From NCBI GenBank assembly GCA_900770525.1, contig CAAHDT010000005.1, positions 1 to 64,000 on the forward strand: a DNA stretch of 64,000 nucleotides, in the 5' to 3' direction. This DNA is from Candidatus Gastranaerophilales bacterium (GTDB lineage: Bacteria > Cyanobacteriota > Vampirovibrionia > Gastranaerophilales > Gastranaerophilaceae). The translations under genes were made by a program, and so were the position numbers. The notes beneath the pieces were generated by a model. It was given only the letters and a program-made list of their open reading frames with translations. It was not told the origin of the DNA and did not search any database. Positions 34,888 through 43,720 of this stretch are shown piece after piece. How positions within the stretch are numbered: the stretch's first letter is position 1; every line of letters starts with the position of its first letter.

Positions 34888-35037
34888 ACATTAACTTTGA
34901 AGTTAAGGGATTGGGACATCACTTCCGAGCATTGTGTCGGTTTTGTATCAATGTTACTTTTCTAAAATGCGGTGTTAATTTCTAAAAATACCAATCAAAA
35001 AATCCCGACAAATTAGGATTAATTTCAAAACGGTCAC

Positions 35038-35250
35038 TGCCGAAATAATCAAACTGTTTGTCAAACGCCTTGTACTGGCTAAAATGCAGACTATACTTTG
35101 CTAAAAAGTCAAGTTGCCGAAATAATACAACTAGCTGTCAGACCATCAAAAGAGTCATTTGACCATTTTGTTTGACACCTAGTTTGATTATTTCCGACCC
35201 CTAAAACCCAAATATATTGCCAACTTTCCTAAATAATCAAACTATCCGCC
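35038..35250. repeat. Four copies of a ~27-bp site next to the Mu-type remnant
   Basis: The core AAATAATCAAACT (or AAATAATACAACT) occurs at ~35043, ~35120, 35183-35195 (inverted) and 35231. Three copies are preceded by CCG or CGG and extend 3' into TGTCAAAC or TGTCAGAC. Spaced, mixed-orientation sites of this length are typical of transposable-phage ends, which bind the transposase several times. The gene-free stretch 34888-35484 otherwise contains AT-rich sequence and an imperfect AGAGAATTTT/AAAATTCTCT inverted repeat at ~35340-35395. Confidence 0.7.
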
Positions 35251-35413
35251 ATAATCCAAATGCCTCACAAAATACAATACAATAAAAAATAATTTATATT
35301 TAAAATAAAACCAATCTGCACCTTGAAAATTTAAAAAAGAGAATTTTGAAAAATTTTTGATAAAAATGAGCCAAAATTTGACAATAAAAATTCTCTAAAT
35401 AAAATCACATGCT

Positions 35414-35442
35414 AAAAAACCGCCCTACTGAGGCGGTTTTTG
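35414..35442. terminator. Rho-independent terminator
   Basis: AAAAACCGCC / GGCGGTTTTT around CTACTGA, 43 bp 3' of tRNA-Ser on its strand. T-runs occur on both sides. Confidence 0.85.
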
Positions 35443-35484
35443 TAAATTCTATCTTCACTTATTCTCTAAGTTTCGACTAAAAAA

Positions 35485-35573
35485 CGGAGAAGGTGGGATT
35501 TGAACCCACGGTACAGATAGCTCCATACAACACCTTAGCAGGGTGCCGCCTTAAGCCACTCGGCCACTTCTCC
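35485..35573 (-). tRNA. tRNA-Ser (anticodon GCT)
   Basis: An 89-nt class II tRNA. The acceptor stem GGAGAAG/CTTCTCC, the D-arm with GCCGAGTGG, the anticodon loop CTGCTAA (GCT, reading AGC/AGT), the long variable arm and the T-loop GGTTCAAATCC are all visible on the minus strand. Discriminator G; CCA is not encoded. Confidence 0.95.
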
Positions 35574-35691
35574 AAGATCCTCTCCAATTTGTTTAACACT
35601 CATTGAAGGTATTTCAATACTAACATAAAACATTCTATTTTGTAAAGTGTTTTTACATTTTTTTATTTTATAATTAAATCAACAAGAAGAA

Positions 35692-37074
35692 TTATATGTT
35701 TTCTGAGTATTTCATATAATCAGTTCCGCCAACAGCTTTGTACATATTGATTGTTGAAATAATATAATTTATTTTGTTAGATGCTTCTTCTTTTTCTGAC
35801 ATCAAGAGCCACTCTTGAGCTTTTAGTCTATCCAATTCTGACAATGCACCGATTGTTTGCTTTTGTATTGTTAATTGGTATTTGTCTTTTTCTAAGTTAT
35901 TTCTTTCCAAGCTCATATCGTAATTTTTTTTGCTTTTTATTGCGCTACTCAATGAGTCATTTACTTCTTGAAGTGATGTTAAAATTGTTTTTTCATACAT
36001 TTGTTGAGCTTTTTCATATTCCATTTTTGAATATCTTAAGTGCGCCATCTTTGCTCCACCTGTAAACAAATCTAATGACGGCATTATTCCGGCTAAAGAT
36101 TTGAATGTATGGTTCCCGAAAATGTTCGATAGGCTATATGCGTTAAAACCTGCTTGCCCGTATATAGTAAATTTGGGTAAGAAATCTCTTCTTGCTACTT
36201 TTACGTCAATTCCGATTTTCTGAATATAATCTTCTGTTTTTTGCAAGTCAGGACGGTTTTGAATACATTCTGCAGCAATGCTACTAGGAATTTGTGGCAT
36301 TATTACGGTTGAATAATTTTTTCTGTTGATATTCGTAAGGTTTCTGTCGCCAATTAAAACGATTAACTCTCTTGCAACGGTATCTCGTTGGTTTATATAT
36401 ATATTTAAAACTTCTTCAAATTGGGTGGCAACTTGTTTTTCCGCTAACAATTCCGGAAGTGAACACAAGCCGTTATGGTATTTGATTGTTGTCAATTCAG
36501 TAATTTCTTTTTGTAATTTTACGAGTTTTTCTTGGGCTTTTATCAATTCATCTAATTTTATCAGGTTGTAATACTGTGAGGCGATTGCGGAAGTTAAAGA
36601 AATATAAGTCGCTCTTTCGTCTTGCTTCATTATTTCAACTTGTTTTTTTAAACTTTTGGTTTTTAAGTGATTTTCACCCCAGATATCGGCTTCATAGGTC
36701 ATTGTAAGTGGTAATACAAAGTTGTTTTGTTTGTAATCTTGGATAATTACATCTCCAAAACGCACGTCACTTGCAGAAAAATCTCGGTATAAATCTCCAT
36801 AAAAGCTAAGGTGTGGTAATTCTGCCGCAAAAGATTGTTTCACAACTTGTTCTGCTTGTTTGGTTTTTAGGGCTGATATTTTCAAGTCTTGGTTATATTT
36901 ATATGCTTGTTGTAAGTAGCTTATTAATGTTTCATCTTTATACGTTTGCCACCAATCGTAATTCATATATTGGATTTTGTAGCTGTCGTCTTCTTTTTTT
37001 GATTTTGCAAGTGCTGGCAAAAAACTGCAACATATAAATAATAATAGGGCAAATATAATTTTTATATTTTTCAT
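35692..37074 (-). CDS. TolC/NodT-like outer-membrane efflux protein
   Basis: A 460-residue exported protein. The signal peptide I-I-F-A-L-L-L-F-I-C-C-S-F-L-P-A-L-A ends in A-L-A. Two OEP repeats follow, with D-W-W-Q-T-Y-K-D-E-T-L near the N-terminus and T-Y-E-A-D-I-W-G-E and G-I-M-P-S-L-D-L-F-T-G-G as barrel motifs; the W-W-x-x-Y-x-D-x-x-L start is typical of NodT-type partners of EmrAB/RND pumps. The ATG at 37074 has AGGA 8 bases upstream. Divergent from marR-emrA-emrB across a 20-bp palindrome, so it completes that tripartite pump. Confidence 0.92.
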   Translation of the reverse strand: MKNIKIIFALLLFICCSFLPALAKSKKEDDSYKIQYMNYDWWQTYKDETLISYLQQAYKYNQDLKISALKTKQAEQVVKQSFAAELPHLSFYGDLYRDFSASDVRFGDVIIQDYKQNNFVLPLTMTYEADIWGENHLKTKSLKKQVEIMKQDERATYISLTSAIASQYYNLIKLDELIKAQEKLVKLQKEITELTTIKYHNGLCSLPELLAEKQVATQFEEVLNIYINQRDTVARELIVLIGDRNLTNINRKNYSTVIMPQIPSSIAAECIQNRPDLQKTEDYIQKIGIDVKVARRDFLPKFTIYGQAGFNAYSLSNIFGNHTFKSLAGIMPSLDLFTGGAKMAHLRYSKMEYEKAQQMYEKTILTSLQEVNDSLSSAIKSKKNYDMSLERNNLEKDKYQLTIQKQTIGALSELDRLKAQEWLLMSEKEEASNKINYIISTINMYKAVGGTDYMKYSENI

Positions 37075-37094
37075 GTTTTGCATCCTTTTTTCTT

Positions 37095-37114
37095 TGTGTT
37101 ATCATGATAACACA
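37095..37114. promoter_or_regulatory. MarR operator, second perfect 20-bp palindrome
   Basis: TGTGTTATCATGATAACACA differs from the locus-1 operator (33657) only in the two symmetric dinucleotides, AT/AT for GA/TC. It lies between the divergent tolC-like gene and marR-like gene, 11 bp before the latter's ATG. Confidence 0.85.
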
Positions 37115-37125
37115 AAAAGATTGTC

Positions 37126-37584
37126 ATGAAACAGAAAAATATTTTAGAAAGCAAAATAGGTTTGAAATTAACGATGATTGGGAAAAAATCTAAAATCCTG
37201 GCATTGCATAGGTTTTCTTCTTGCAATCATCCGATTACTCCAGAGCAATTTACAATTCTTGCCGCACTTGTTGAGCAAGATGGAATGTATCAGAGCCAAA
37301 TTGCACGCTGGACAATGAAGGATAGACCTAATATAACGAGGTTAACTAATATTCTTGAAAAAATGAAATTGGTAAGCAGGCAGGCGGATGTTAATAAAAG
37401 AAGGGTTTATAAAATTTCTATAACCGATAAAGGGCGAGAAGTTTACGAAAGAATTTTGCCGACTATTTTGGATGTTTGGAAGGATACAGTTGAAGGAATT
37501 TCTGATATTGAGTTGGATACGACATTGCAAGTTTTGCATAAAATTCGATTAAATTTAGATAATAATATAAATATACAGTACTGA
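37126..37584 (+). CDS. MarR-family transcriptional regulator (efflux locus 2)
   Basis: A 152-residue winged-helix protein. The HTH is at ~60-100 (M-Y-Q-S-Q-I-A-R-W-T-M-K-D-R-P-N-I-T-R-L-T-N-I-L), with the wing N-K-R-R-V-Y-K-I-S-I-T-D-K-G-R. It has no Shine-Dalgarno; the operator is only 11 bp before the ATG, so binding there would block both transcription and a very short leader. First gene before emrA and emrB in the same direction, thus probably an autoregulated repressor of the pump. Confidence 0.92.
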   Translation: MKQKNILESKIGLKLTMIGKKSKILALHRFSSCNHPITPEQFTILAALVEQDGMYQSQIARWTMKDRPNITRLTNILEKMKLVSRQADVNKRRVYKISITDKGREVYERILPTILDVWKDTVEGISDIELDTTLQVLHKIRLNLDNNINIQY

Positions 37585-37609
37585 TAAAAACTAATAAGAG
37601 GATGATGAT

Positions 37610-38752
37610 ATGGACGAAAAAGACAATACCCCTAAAATAAATAATAGCGAAAATTCTGATTTACACAAAAAAGATATAGAGGAAAAAGCGAAAGAGAGGA
37701 TTAAGGAACGGAAAGAACGTAAAAAGAAAAATCGTAAAGAATACGAGAAAAAACGTGTTATAGTTCCTATGGTGACTGCGGTATTTCTAATAATGATGGG
37801 TATTGTCGCGGCAATTCATTCAACATATTTTCAATCAACGGATGACGCGTTTGTGGAAGGTAGATTAATCACGGTTGCGCCAAGGGTTTCAGGTCCTGTC
37901 GTAAAATTGCTTGTTGATGATAACGATGAGGTTAAGGCAGGAGATTTACTTGTTGAAATTGATCCGAAAGATTATGAGGTAAAGCTACATCAAGCGGAAG
38001 CTAAGTTAGCGCAAGCAAAGGCTCAATTAAATGTGACCGAGAGCGATATTGAGAAAAGTTCTTCTAATTTGAGCGAAGCTGCTGAGGATGTTAATTCAAC
38101 CAAGTCAAAATTAGATTTTGCCAAAAAAGATCACAAAAGATATAACGATATGTATAAAGCCGGTATTGTATCTAAACAAGATTATGACAAATCTCAAAAG
38201 GATTACGAGGTTTCCGAAGCCAATCATAAATCTGCTGCGGAAAAATCCAATGCAGCAAAGTTCAATTTAGAATCTACAAAAGCCAAAGGAGAAGCGGTTC
38301 AAGCGGATATCAAGCGTTTGGAGGCAGAAGTAGAGCAAGCTAAATTAGATTTGTCTTATACAAAAATTTATGCACCTCAAGCAGGAAAGGTTTCTGCAAG
38401 GAGTGTAGAACGAGGAAATTATCTTCAAGTAGGACAACCTTTGATGCAGATTGTTCCTGATGAAGTTTGGGTTGTTGCTAATTTCAAAGAAATTCAGTTG
38501 ACACATATGACGTCAGGACAGACGGTGTCTATAAAAGTTGATACATACCCAAACAAACGTTTTAAAGGTGAAGTTCAAAGTATCCAGCGTGCAACAGGGG
38601 CAAAGTCAAGTTTGTTTCCTCCGGAAAATGCTGTTGGAAGTTACGTAAAAATTGTACAAAGGGTTCCTGTGAAAATTATCTTTAAGGAAGATATTTCAAA
38701 ATATAATATTGTTCCAGGAATGTCAGTAGTACCAAAGGTTAAAGTAAGATAA
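37610..38752 (+). CDS. emrA: EmrA-like HlyD-family membrane fusion protein
   Basis: A 380-residue adaptor: a highly charged cytoplasmic N-terminus (~45 residues of K/R/E), one transmembrane helix (V-P-M-V-T-A-V-F-L-I-M-M-G-I-V-A-A-I, ~50-68), a lipoyl half (G-P-V-V-K-L-L-V-D-D-N-D-E-V-K-A-G-D), a long coiled coil rich in Ala/Lys (~115-230), the second lipoyl half (A-G-K-V-S-A-R-S-V-E-R-G-N-Y) and the beta barrel with V-V-A-N-F-K-E. This is the EmrA layout. It lies 4 bp before emrB. Confidence 0.92.
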   Translation: MDEKDNTPKINNSENSDLHKKDIEEKAKERIKERKERKKKNRKEYEKKRVIVPMVTAVFLIMMGIVAAIHSTYFQSTDDAFVEGRLITVAPRVSGPVVKLLVDDNDEVKAGDLLVEIDPKDYEVKLHQAEAKLAQAKAQLNVTESDIEKSSSNLSEAAEDVNSTKSKLDFAKKDHKRYNDMYKAGIVSKQDYDKSQKDYEVSEANHKSAAEKSNAAKFNLESTKAKGEAVQADIKRLEAEVEQAKLDLSYTKIYAPQAGKVSARSVERGNYLQVGQPLMQIVPDEVWVVANFKEIQLTHMTSGQTVSIKVDTYPNKRFKGEVQSIQRATGAKSSLFPPENAVGSYVKIVQRVPVKIIFKEDISKYNIVPGMSVVPKVKVR

Positions 38753-38756
38753 GCAT

Positions 38757-40304
38757 ATGGAAAATACTACCCCACAACAAAAAATAGCAAACCCTTATAT
38801 AATTGCGATTGCAGTATTATTGCCATCGTTTTTGGCACTTGCGGCATCGTCAGGAACGAACGTAAGCCAACCGCATATTGCTGGATTTTATGGTGCTACT
38901 CAATATGAGGCAAATACTGTTATTACCTGTTATATTATTTCGGGTGGGTTGATGTTGCCGGTAACAGGTTATTTGGTTAGAACTATCGGTAAAAAACTTT
39001 TGATGTACTATAGCATATTTTTATTTATGTTGGGGTGTTTGCTTTGTATTTTGGCGCCCAACTTAAAGGCTTTGATTGGAGCTAGAATTATTCAGGGTAT
39101 TGGTAGTGGCTGTATTTTGCCCCTTTGTCAGGCGGTATTGTTGGAGGTATTTCCGGCAGAAAAACGTGGAGTTGCGATGGGGCTGTTCGGTGTTGCCGCA
39201 ATGTTTTCCCCATTGGCAGGTCCGTTTATTGGAGGTTATTTAACCGATAATTATTCTTGGCAATGGATTTTTATAATAAATATTCCTTTGTGTATGCTTT
39301 CGTTTTTATTAATCAAATTATTTATGCCGAGTGATAAACCGCAAAAGGAAAAATATAGCAAGAAATTTGATTTTGTAGGATATTTTTCAATAGTGTTTGC
39401 GATGGGTGCATTGCAGATTATTTTGGATAAGGGCGAACAGTTTAACTGGTTTGATACAACTTGGATTTGTTGGTTAGCCGGAGTGTGCGTATTTTGCTTT
39501 GTCTTGTTTTATGTATGGGAGCTAGAATATAAATATCCGATAATTGATATTCGTGTTTTTAAAGATCACAATTTTTTGTTTGGAACTATTGCAAGCTCAA
39601 TTATTAACGTAATGTTGTATTCAACATTGCTGCTTGTACCAATGTTTATTCAAAGTTTGTTAGGATATAGCCCTTCAATGTCAGGTCTTACAATGTTTCC
39701 GAGAGCTATTGTTTGTTTTATCGGTTTGATTGTTGTTGGGGAGGTTTCTAAATATGTAGAAAATCGACTTCTTGCAACAATAGGTTTTATAATAATGGCG
39801 ATATCTTTGTTAATGTTAACTCAGATGAACCCAACATCTTCGATGAGTAGTGTAATCATTCCGAATTTGCTTTTGTGTATTGGGGTTCCGACAGCATTTG
39901 TGCCTATTACTGCATTGTCTTTTCAAACATTACCTGCTTCAAAGAATGCAGATGCGGCATCATTACACGCATTATTCAAGAATCTTGTGACAGCAATGGC
40001 AACATCTGTTTCTGCAACATTTATTGCAAGAGTTTCTCAAGTATATCAAAACTATTTTGTAGGAGATTTATCTCCGCATAACCCAATGTTTCAGATTAGA
40101 TTTGCAGCACTGAAAACTAAGTTTCTAACATATTATCCGTCAGTTATGGCTGCTAGAAAAGCTAACGGAATGTTATATAAACAGCTATTAAGACAAGCTC
40201 GATTGGGTGCATTTTTTGATGTGTTCATTGTATTAGCAACAATGTGTTTGCTAATTATTCCCGTTGTTTATATTTTGAACTCTCCAAAGTCTAAGAAGAG
40301 TTAA
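38757..40304 (+). CDS. emrB: EmrB/QacA-family multidrug MFS transporter (DHA2)
   Basis: A 515-residue protein with 14 predicted membrane helices. It shows the DHA2 motifs G-R-I/A-R-I-I-Q-G-I-G-S-G (motif C region) and the proton-site segment near N-V-S-Q-P-H-I-A-G-F-Y-G. It exports hydrophobic drugs by proton antiport together with EmrA and the TolC-like protein encoded divergently. The stop overlaps the convergent glycosylase gene by 4 bp. Confidence 0.93.
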   Translation: MENTTPQQKIANPYIIAIAVLLPSFLALAASSGTNVSQPHIAGFYGATQYEANTVITCYIISGGLMLPVTGYLVRTIGKKLLMYYSIFLFMLGCLLCILAPNLKALIGARIIQGIGSGCILPLCQAVLLEVFPAEKRGVAMGLFGVAAMFSPLAGPFIGGYLTDNYSWQWIFIINIPLCMLSFLLIKLFMPSDKPQKEKYSKKFDFVGYFSIVFAMGALQIILDKGEQFNWFDTTWICWLAGVCVFCFVLFYVWELEYKYPIIDIRVFKDHNFLFGTIASSIINVMLYSTLLLVPMFIQSLLGYSPSMSGLTMFPRAIVCFIGLIVVGEVSKYVENRLLATIGFIIMAISLLMLTQMNPTSSMSSVIIPNLLLCIGVPTAFVPITALSFQTLPASKNADAASLHALFKNLVTAMATSVSATFIARVSQVYQNYFVGDLSPHNPMFQIRFAALKTKFLTYYPSVMAARKANGMLYKQLLRQARLGAFFDVFIVLATMCLLIIPVVYILNSPKSKKS

Positions 40305-40885
40305 TCCAACGCATCATAAGCTTTTTTAACTTCTTGAATATCTTGCCACATAAGCCATTTAGGACTACCTTTTTCATGAGAATCGTTTCTTAATAAGTAA
40401 GAAGGATGAAATATTGGCATCATTTTACTTCCATAAGGACCTTCAAACCATTTGCCACGAACTCGTGTAATTCCGATTGTAGTGTTTAGCATTGAATTAA
40501 GTGCAACTTTTCCGCATAGTAATATTATTCTTGGTTTTAGTATTTCTATTTGAGCATCTAAAAAAGCTCTGCAAGCTTCTTTTTCTTCCGGTAGCGGATC
40601 TCTGTTTTCGGGTGGTCGACATTTTATAGTGTTACATATATAAATGTTTTCTTTTCTGGATAATCCGACAGAGGCAAAAATTTTGTCTAACAATTGTCCT
40701 GCTTTCCCGACAAATGGCTCCCCTTGCTTATCTTCATTGTATCCTGGGGCTTCGCCGATAAGCATAAGTTTTGAATTTGGAACTCCTGCTGAAAATACGA
40801 TATTTGTTCTTGATTGTGCTAAAGAACAATTGTTACACAATTCACAAAGTTGTTTTACTTCTTCTAAATCTGATTCTATCGTCAT
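40301..40885 (-). CDS. Uracil-DNA glycosylase, family 4 (copy A)
   Basis: Removes uracil from DNA in base-excision repair. Family-4 features: four Fe-S cysteines (C-N-N-C near residue 18, then I-K-C and E-A-C at ~88 and ~104), the active-site motif G-E-A-P-G-Y-N-E-D, R-P-P-E-N-R and the C-terminal H-P-S-Y-L-L-R. At 194 residues it is typical. A second, diverged family-4 gene lies 3 kb away (43721). Transcribed alone. Confidence 0.93.
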   Translation of the reverse strand: MTIESDLEEVKQLCELCNNCSLAQSRTNIVFSAGVPNSKLMLIGEAPGYNEDKQGEPFVGKAGQLLDKIFASVGLSRKENIYICNTIKCRPPENRDPLPEEKEACRAFLDAQIEILKPRIILLCGKVALNSMLNTTIGITRVRGKWFEGPYGSKMMPIFHPSYLLRNDSHEKGSPKWLMWQDIQEVKKAYDALD

Positions 40886-41037
40886 ACGTAAATCCTTAGT
40901 ATTGAATTTACCATGAAAAGAATTTGAATATTTGTCATTGTTAACAAATGTAAAGAAATAAAGCTTGTCTGAAATTGGTAAAATTATATTGTTTTTATAT
41001 AAGTAAGAGAGTTAAAAAAATAAGAGAGGCGAGAGTT

Positions 41038-41442
41038 ATGTCAATATCAAATTTACAAGAAACATTGTTGATGTATACAAAACAAAAATCATTAATCAAT
41101 GAAAAATTAACAAATGTGATGTTTAATCTTACGCAGGCAACTCAAAAAACTGCCAATCTTCAAGATAAGTATAACCAAAAGGAACAATACTATTACAAAC
41201 AATACGAAGGTTGGAACACAAGTTCTGACGTTTACGATGAATATCAAACAGTTATGGAACAACTTTTGAAAGAACACGAGTTTGACTTGCAGAACATTCA
41301 GTCTTGGGAATCTCAATTAGAGATGGATAAAAATAATTACGAAACTCAATTGAATGTTATTTCCCAATATGAATCTTCTTGGCAAAAATTGTTATCTAAT
41401 AATATTAAGAGTGACTTTTCATATGGAGGTGTTCAACAATAG
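41038..41442 (+). CDS. Hypothetical coiled-coil protein
   Basis: A 134-residue protein, family unknown. Almost entirely helical, with heptad-like Leu/Ile and many Gln, Asn and Tyr; no signal or membrane segment. I chose the ATG at 41038 after GAGAGGCGAGAG; an upstream frame from 40975 adds 21 residues without a site. Followed by a strong terminator, so it is monocistronic. The size and composition would suit a structural or chaperone-like partner protein, but nothing fixes a role. Confidence 0.6.
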   Translation: MSISNLQETLLMYTKQKSLINEKLTNVMFNLTQATQKTANLQDKYNQKEQYYYKQYEGWNTSSDVYDEYQTVMEQLLKEHEFDLQNIQSWESQLEMDKNNYETQLNVISQYESSWQKLLSNNIKSDFSYGGVQQ

Positions 41443-41471
41443 CAACTAAAAATTGAATAGTTATTTTTATG

Positions 41472-41498
41472 AAAAAAGCGGAGTTGGCTCCGCTTTTT
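41472..41498 (+). terminator. Rho-independent terminator
   Basis: Stem AAAAAAGCGGAG / CTCCGCTTTTTT with loop TTGG, directly after the coiled-coil gene. Confidence 0.92.
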
Positions 41499-41515
41499 TG
41501 GTGTATTATAAAGTT

Positions 41516-42490
41516 ATGATTAATGGAGAAAAACTTGGAGCATTTATTGTACCGACAGGCATTGGCGCATCAATTGGCGGATACGCTGGTGATGCGAGTG
41601 TTTGGGCAAGAAAATTTGCAAAATATTCAAAACTTATTGTAAATCCAAATGTCGTTAATGCAGGATGTTTTTCCGGAATAACGGATAAAATGCTTTATGT
41701 AGAAGGTTATTCTTTGGATGAATTCGTTAAGGGGAATATTAATCTTTTGCCGTCAGAAAATAATAAAATTGGTATAATTTATGACAAAGCTATTGGGCAA
41801 GATGTTTTGAATGTTCATATTAATACTGCAAATGCCGTGAAAACTGTATACGGAGTAGATGTCGCAGAATACACGATAACGGGTAGACCTGTTGGGATTA
41901 CTTTTGCGATGGACGAAAACGGAATTTCTAACGGCGGTGTTGAGTATCCTGAAGAGTTGTTAAAATCTGCTCAAGCTTTAATTGATAAAGGGTGTGAGGC
42001 GATTGCGATTGTCTGTTTGTTTGAAAATCCTGATGATATGAATGATGATTATGCAAATGGTGAGGGAACTGACCCTGTTGGAGGGGTTGAGGCAATAATT
42101 TCTCATTATATTTCGCAAAAGCTGCAAATTCCTTGTGCGCATTCTCCGGCGTTTACGGATTACCAAATTGACTCTGATGTAGTTAATCCAAAAGCTGCAG
42201 CGGAGTATATTACTCCCACATTTTTGCCTTGCATATTGCTTGGATTGTCACAAGCTCCTAAACTGGTTAAAGAGGATGACATTTCTGTAAGAAATTTGGA
42301 TTATGTTGTTGTGCCATATGATTCAATGGGGAGCCCTGCTGTTTTTGCAGCTATTGAGAATAAAGTACCTGTTTATGCTGTGAGAGAAAATGTCACGGCA
42401 TTAGATATAACACCTGACAAACTCGGAATTTCTGAACAAGTGATTGTGGTTGATACATATGAAGAGTGCTTGTGTTGTATAAATGGGTAA
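41516..42490 (+). CDS. DUF3326 family protein
   Basis: A 324-residue protein of a family conserved in cyanobacteria and plastid-bearing plants, without known function. Distinct features are the start G-A-F-I-V-P-T-G-I-G-A-S-I-G-G-Y-A-G-D-A, then E-G-T-D-P-V-G-G-V-E-A-I-I-S-H and V-V-P-Y-D-S-M-G-S-P-A. The Gly-rich N-terminus suggests nucleotide or cofactor binding. The ATG at 41516 lies 18 bp after a terminator and has no clear Shine-Dalgarno; earlier in-frame starts would cross that hairpin. Its presence is the best phylogenetic hint in the window. Confidence 0.82.
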   Translation: MINGEKLGAFIVPTGIGASIGGYAGDASVWARKFAKYSKLIVNPNVVNAGCFSGITDKMLYVEGYSLDEFVKGNINLLPSENNKIGIIYDKAIGQDVLNVHINTANAVKTVYGVDVAEYTITGRPVGITFAMDENGISNGGVEYPEELLKSAQALIDKGCEAIAIVCLFENPDDMNDDYANGEGTDPVGGVEAIISHYISQKLQIPCAHSPAFTDYQIDSDVVNPKAAAEYITPTFLPCILLGLSQAPKLVKEDDISVRNLDYVVVPYDSMGSPAVFAAIENKVPVYAVRENVTALDITPDKLGISEQVIVVDTYEECLCCING

Positions 42491-42546
42491 TGCTTGCGCA
42501 AAAGTGAAAAGTATGATATAATAAAAAATATCAATATAATTGATAC

Positions 42547-42710
42547 TGTCATTCTGAAAGGCTAGAAAAATCCTTTGAGCAAAGCGAAAAGATATTTTTC
42601 AGACTATTCAGAATCTAGCCATCTTCAAGTATTTATTGTAACCGTAACACAAAACGACTACCAGCAAGAATATACTAGTGGCTAGATCCTGAAACAAGTT
42701 CAGGATGACA
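42547..42710. repeat. MITE-like dispersed repeat, copy 1
   Basis: A 164-bp non-coding element with near-perfect 12-bp terminal inverted repeats (TGTCATTCTGAA and TTCAGGATGACA). Internal blocks TATTCAGAATCTA and GTGGCTAGATCCTGAA recur in the copy at 47258. It carries no ORF of its own. Confidence 0.75.
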
Positions 42711-42722
42711 ATAAAAACGTAG

Positions 42723-42741
42723 GTTGGGCTTTCAGCCCAAC
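42723..42741. other. Hairpin in the leader of the prepilin-like gene
   Basis: GTTGGGCT / AGCCCAAC with loop TTC, 28 bp before the ATG at 42770. No T-run follows; it may be part of the neighbouring repeat or a leader structure. Confidence 0.5.
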
Positions 42742-42769
42742 AAAGTAGAACAGAAAACTGGAGGATAAG

Positions 42770-43637
42770 ATGGAAAGAAAAATCAAAAATCCTGGAAACC
42801 CAGTCATAGAACGGTTTTCGGGGGGGGGGTAACCTTCTAAGCAGTAATAACAAGGGTTTTGGCACCACTCAACACTGTCAAGTAGAAAAAAGAGCCTTTA
42901 CCCTTGCCGAGGTTCTAATCACCCTTGGCATAATCGGAATAGTTGCAGCAATGACTTTACCGACATTAATTTCCGGATATCAAAAGAAACAGACAGTAAC
43001 CCAATTAAAAAAAGCGTATTCTGAAATAAATCAAGCCATCCTAATTTCACAAGCAAAATATGGAACGTTAGACCAATGGGATTTTTCAGATTTAGCAACA
43101 CAAGAAGAACAAACTACCTACTTCGGTGAGCACTATCTGTTGCCTAATATAAAAACGCTAAGAGTATGTACTCCAACTTCAGAGGAATGTTGGGCTAAAA
43201 CTTATACACTTGATGGGCAGGAAAGAAATATTCATTCATCAAATCGTAAAAATCCGGATAATTCATTTATTGCTGCATCCGGATATTCTGTATATTATTG
43301 GGTGCATGCTGTCGGAAATGGTGGATGGATTGTTATAGATACAAATGGTCCTAAAAAGCCCAATATTATAGGAAAAGATGTTTTCCCTTTTGTAATGAGC
43401 TGGGGAAATTCAAATCAAAATTCTTCTACAAAGGGAGATACCTGCCAAGGGTACAAATTGGGGCTTTATCCTTATAATTTGGCATGTAAGGTTATGCCTA
43501 CACGAGATGAGTTGATAAATGGAGGTACAACGGTATCTAATTGTAAAAAAGGTACGAACAGTGTTTTAGCTGGTTATGCTTGCTCTGCTTTAATCATGTA
43601 CGATAACTGGGAAATTTCAAAAGATTATCCGTGGTAA
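42770..43637 (+). CDS. Type IV prepilin-like protein, currently out of frame at a G10 tract
   Basis: The ATG at 42770 follows GGAGG and encodes M-E-R-K-I-K-N-P-G-N-P-V-I-E-R-F-S, then a run of ten G (42820-42829) and a stop. With nine (or twelve) G, the frame opens into a leader ending V-E-K-R-A and the prepilin motif F-T-L-A-E-V-L-I-T-L-G-I-I-G-I-V-A-A-M-T, plus ~225 residues of pseudopilin head with several Cys. The head ends N-W-E-I-S-K-D-Y-P-W. No other start lies between the G-tract and the motif. This fits slipped-strand phase variation, though a sequencing error in the homopolymer is possible. Confidence 0.75.
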
Positions 43638-43669
43638 ATAAAGTTAATAGCTTTTTAAATCATTAAAAG

Positions 43670-43696
43670 GCGCGACAACCTAAATGGTTGTCGCGC
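43670..43696. terminator. Bidirectional terminator hairpin
   Basis: GCGCGACAACC / GGTTGTCGCGC, loop TAAAT, between convergent prepilin-like and glycosylase genes. Confidence 0.8.
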
Positions 43697-43720
43697 GCTA
43701 ATCTAAAAAACTTATATAAC

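Noticed and set aside
35340..35395. AGAGAATTTT/AAAATTCTCT inverted repeat as a terminator or att site
   Set aside because: Imperfect, AT-only, with no partner elsewhere; common by chance in this composition.
42608..42868. Minus-strand ORF across the repeat and G10 tract
   Set aside because: It translates the MITE-like repeat and poly-G as a proline run; no start signals or homology features.
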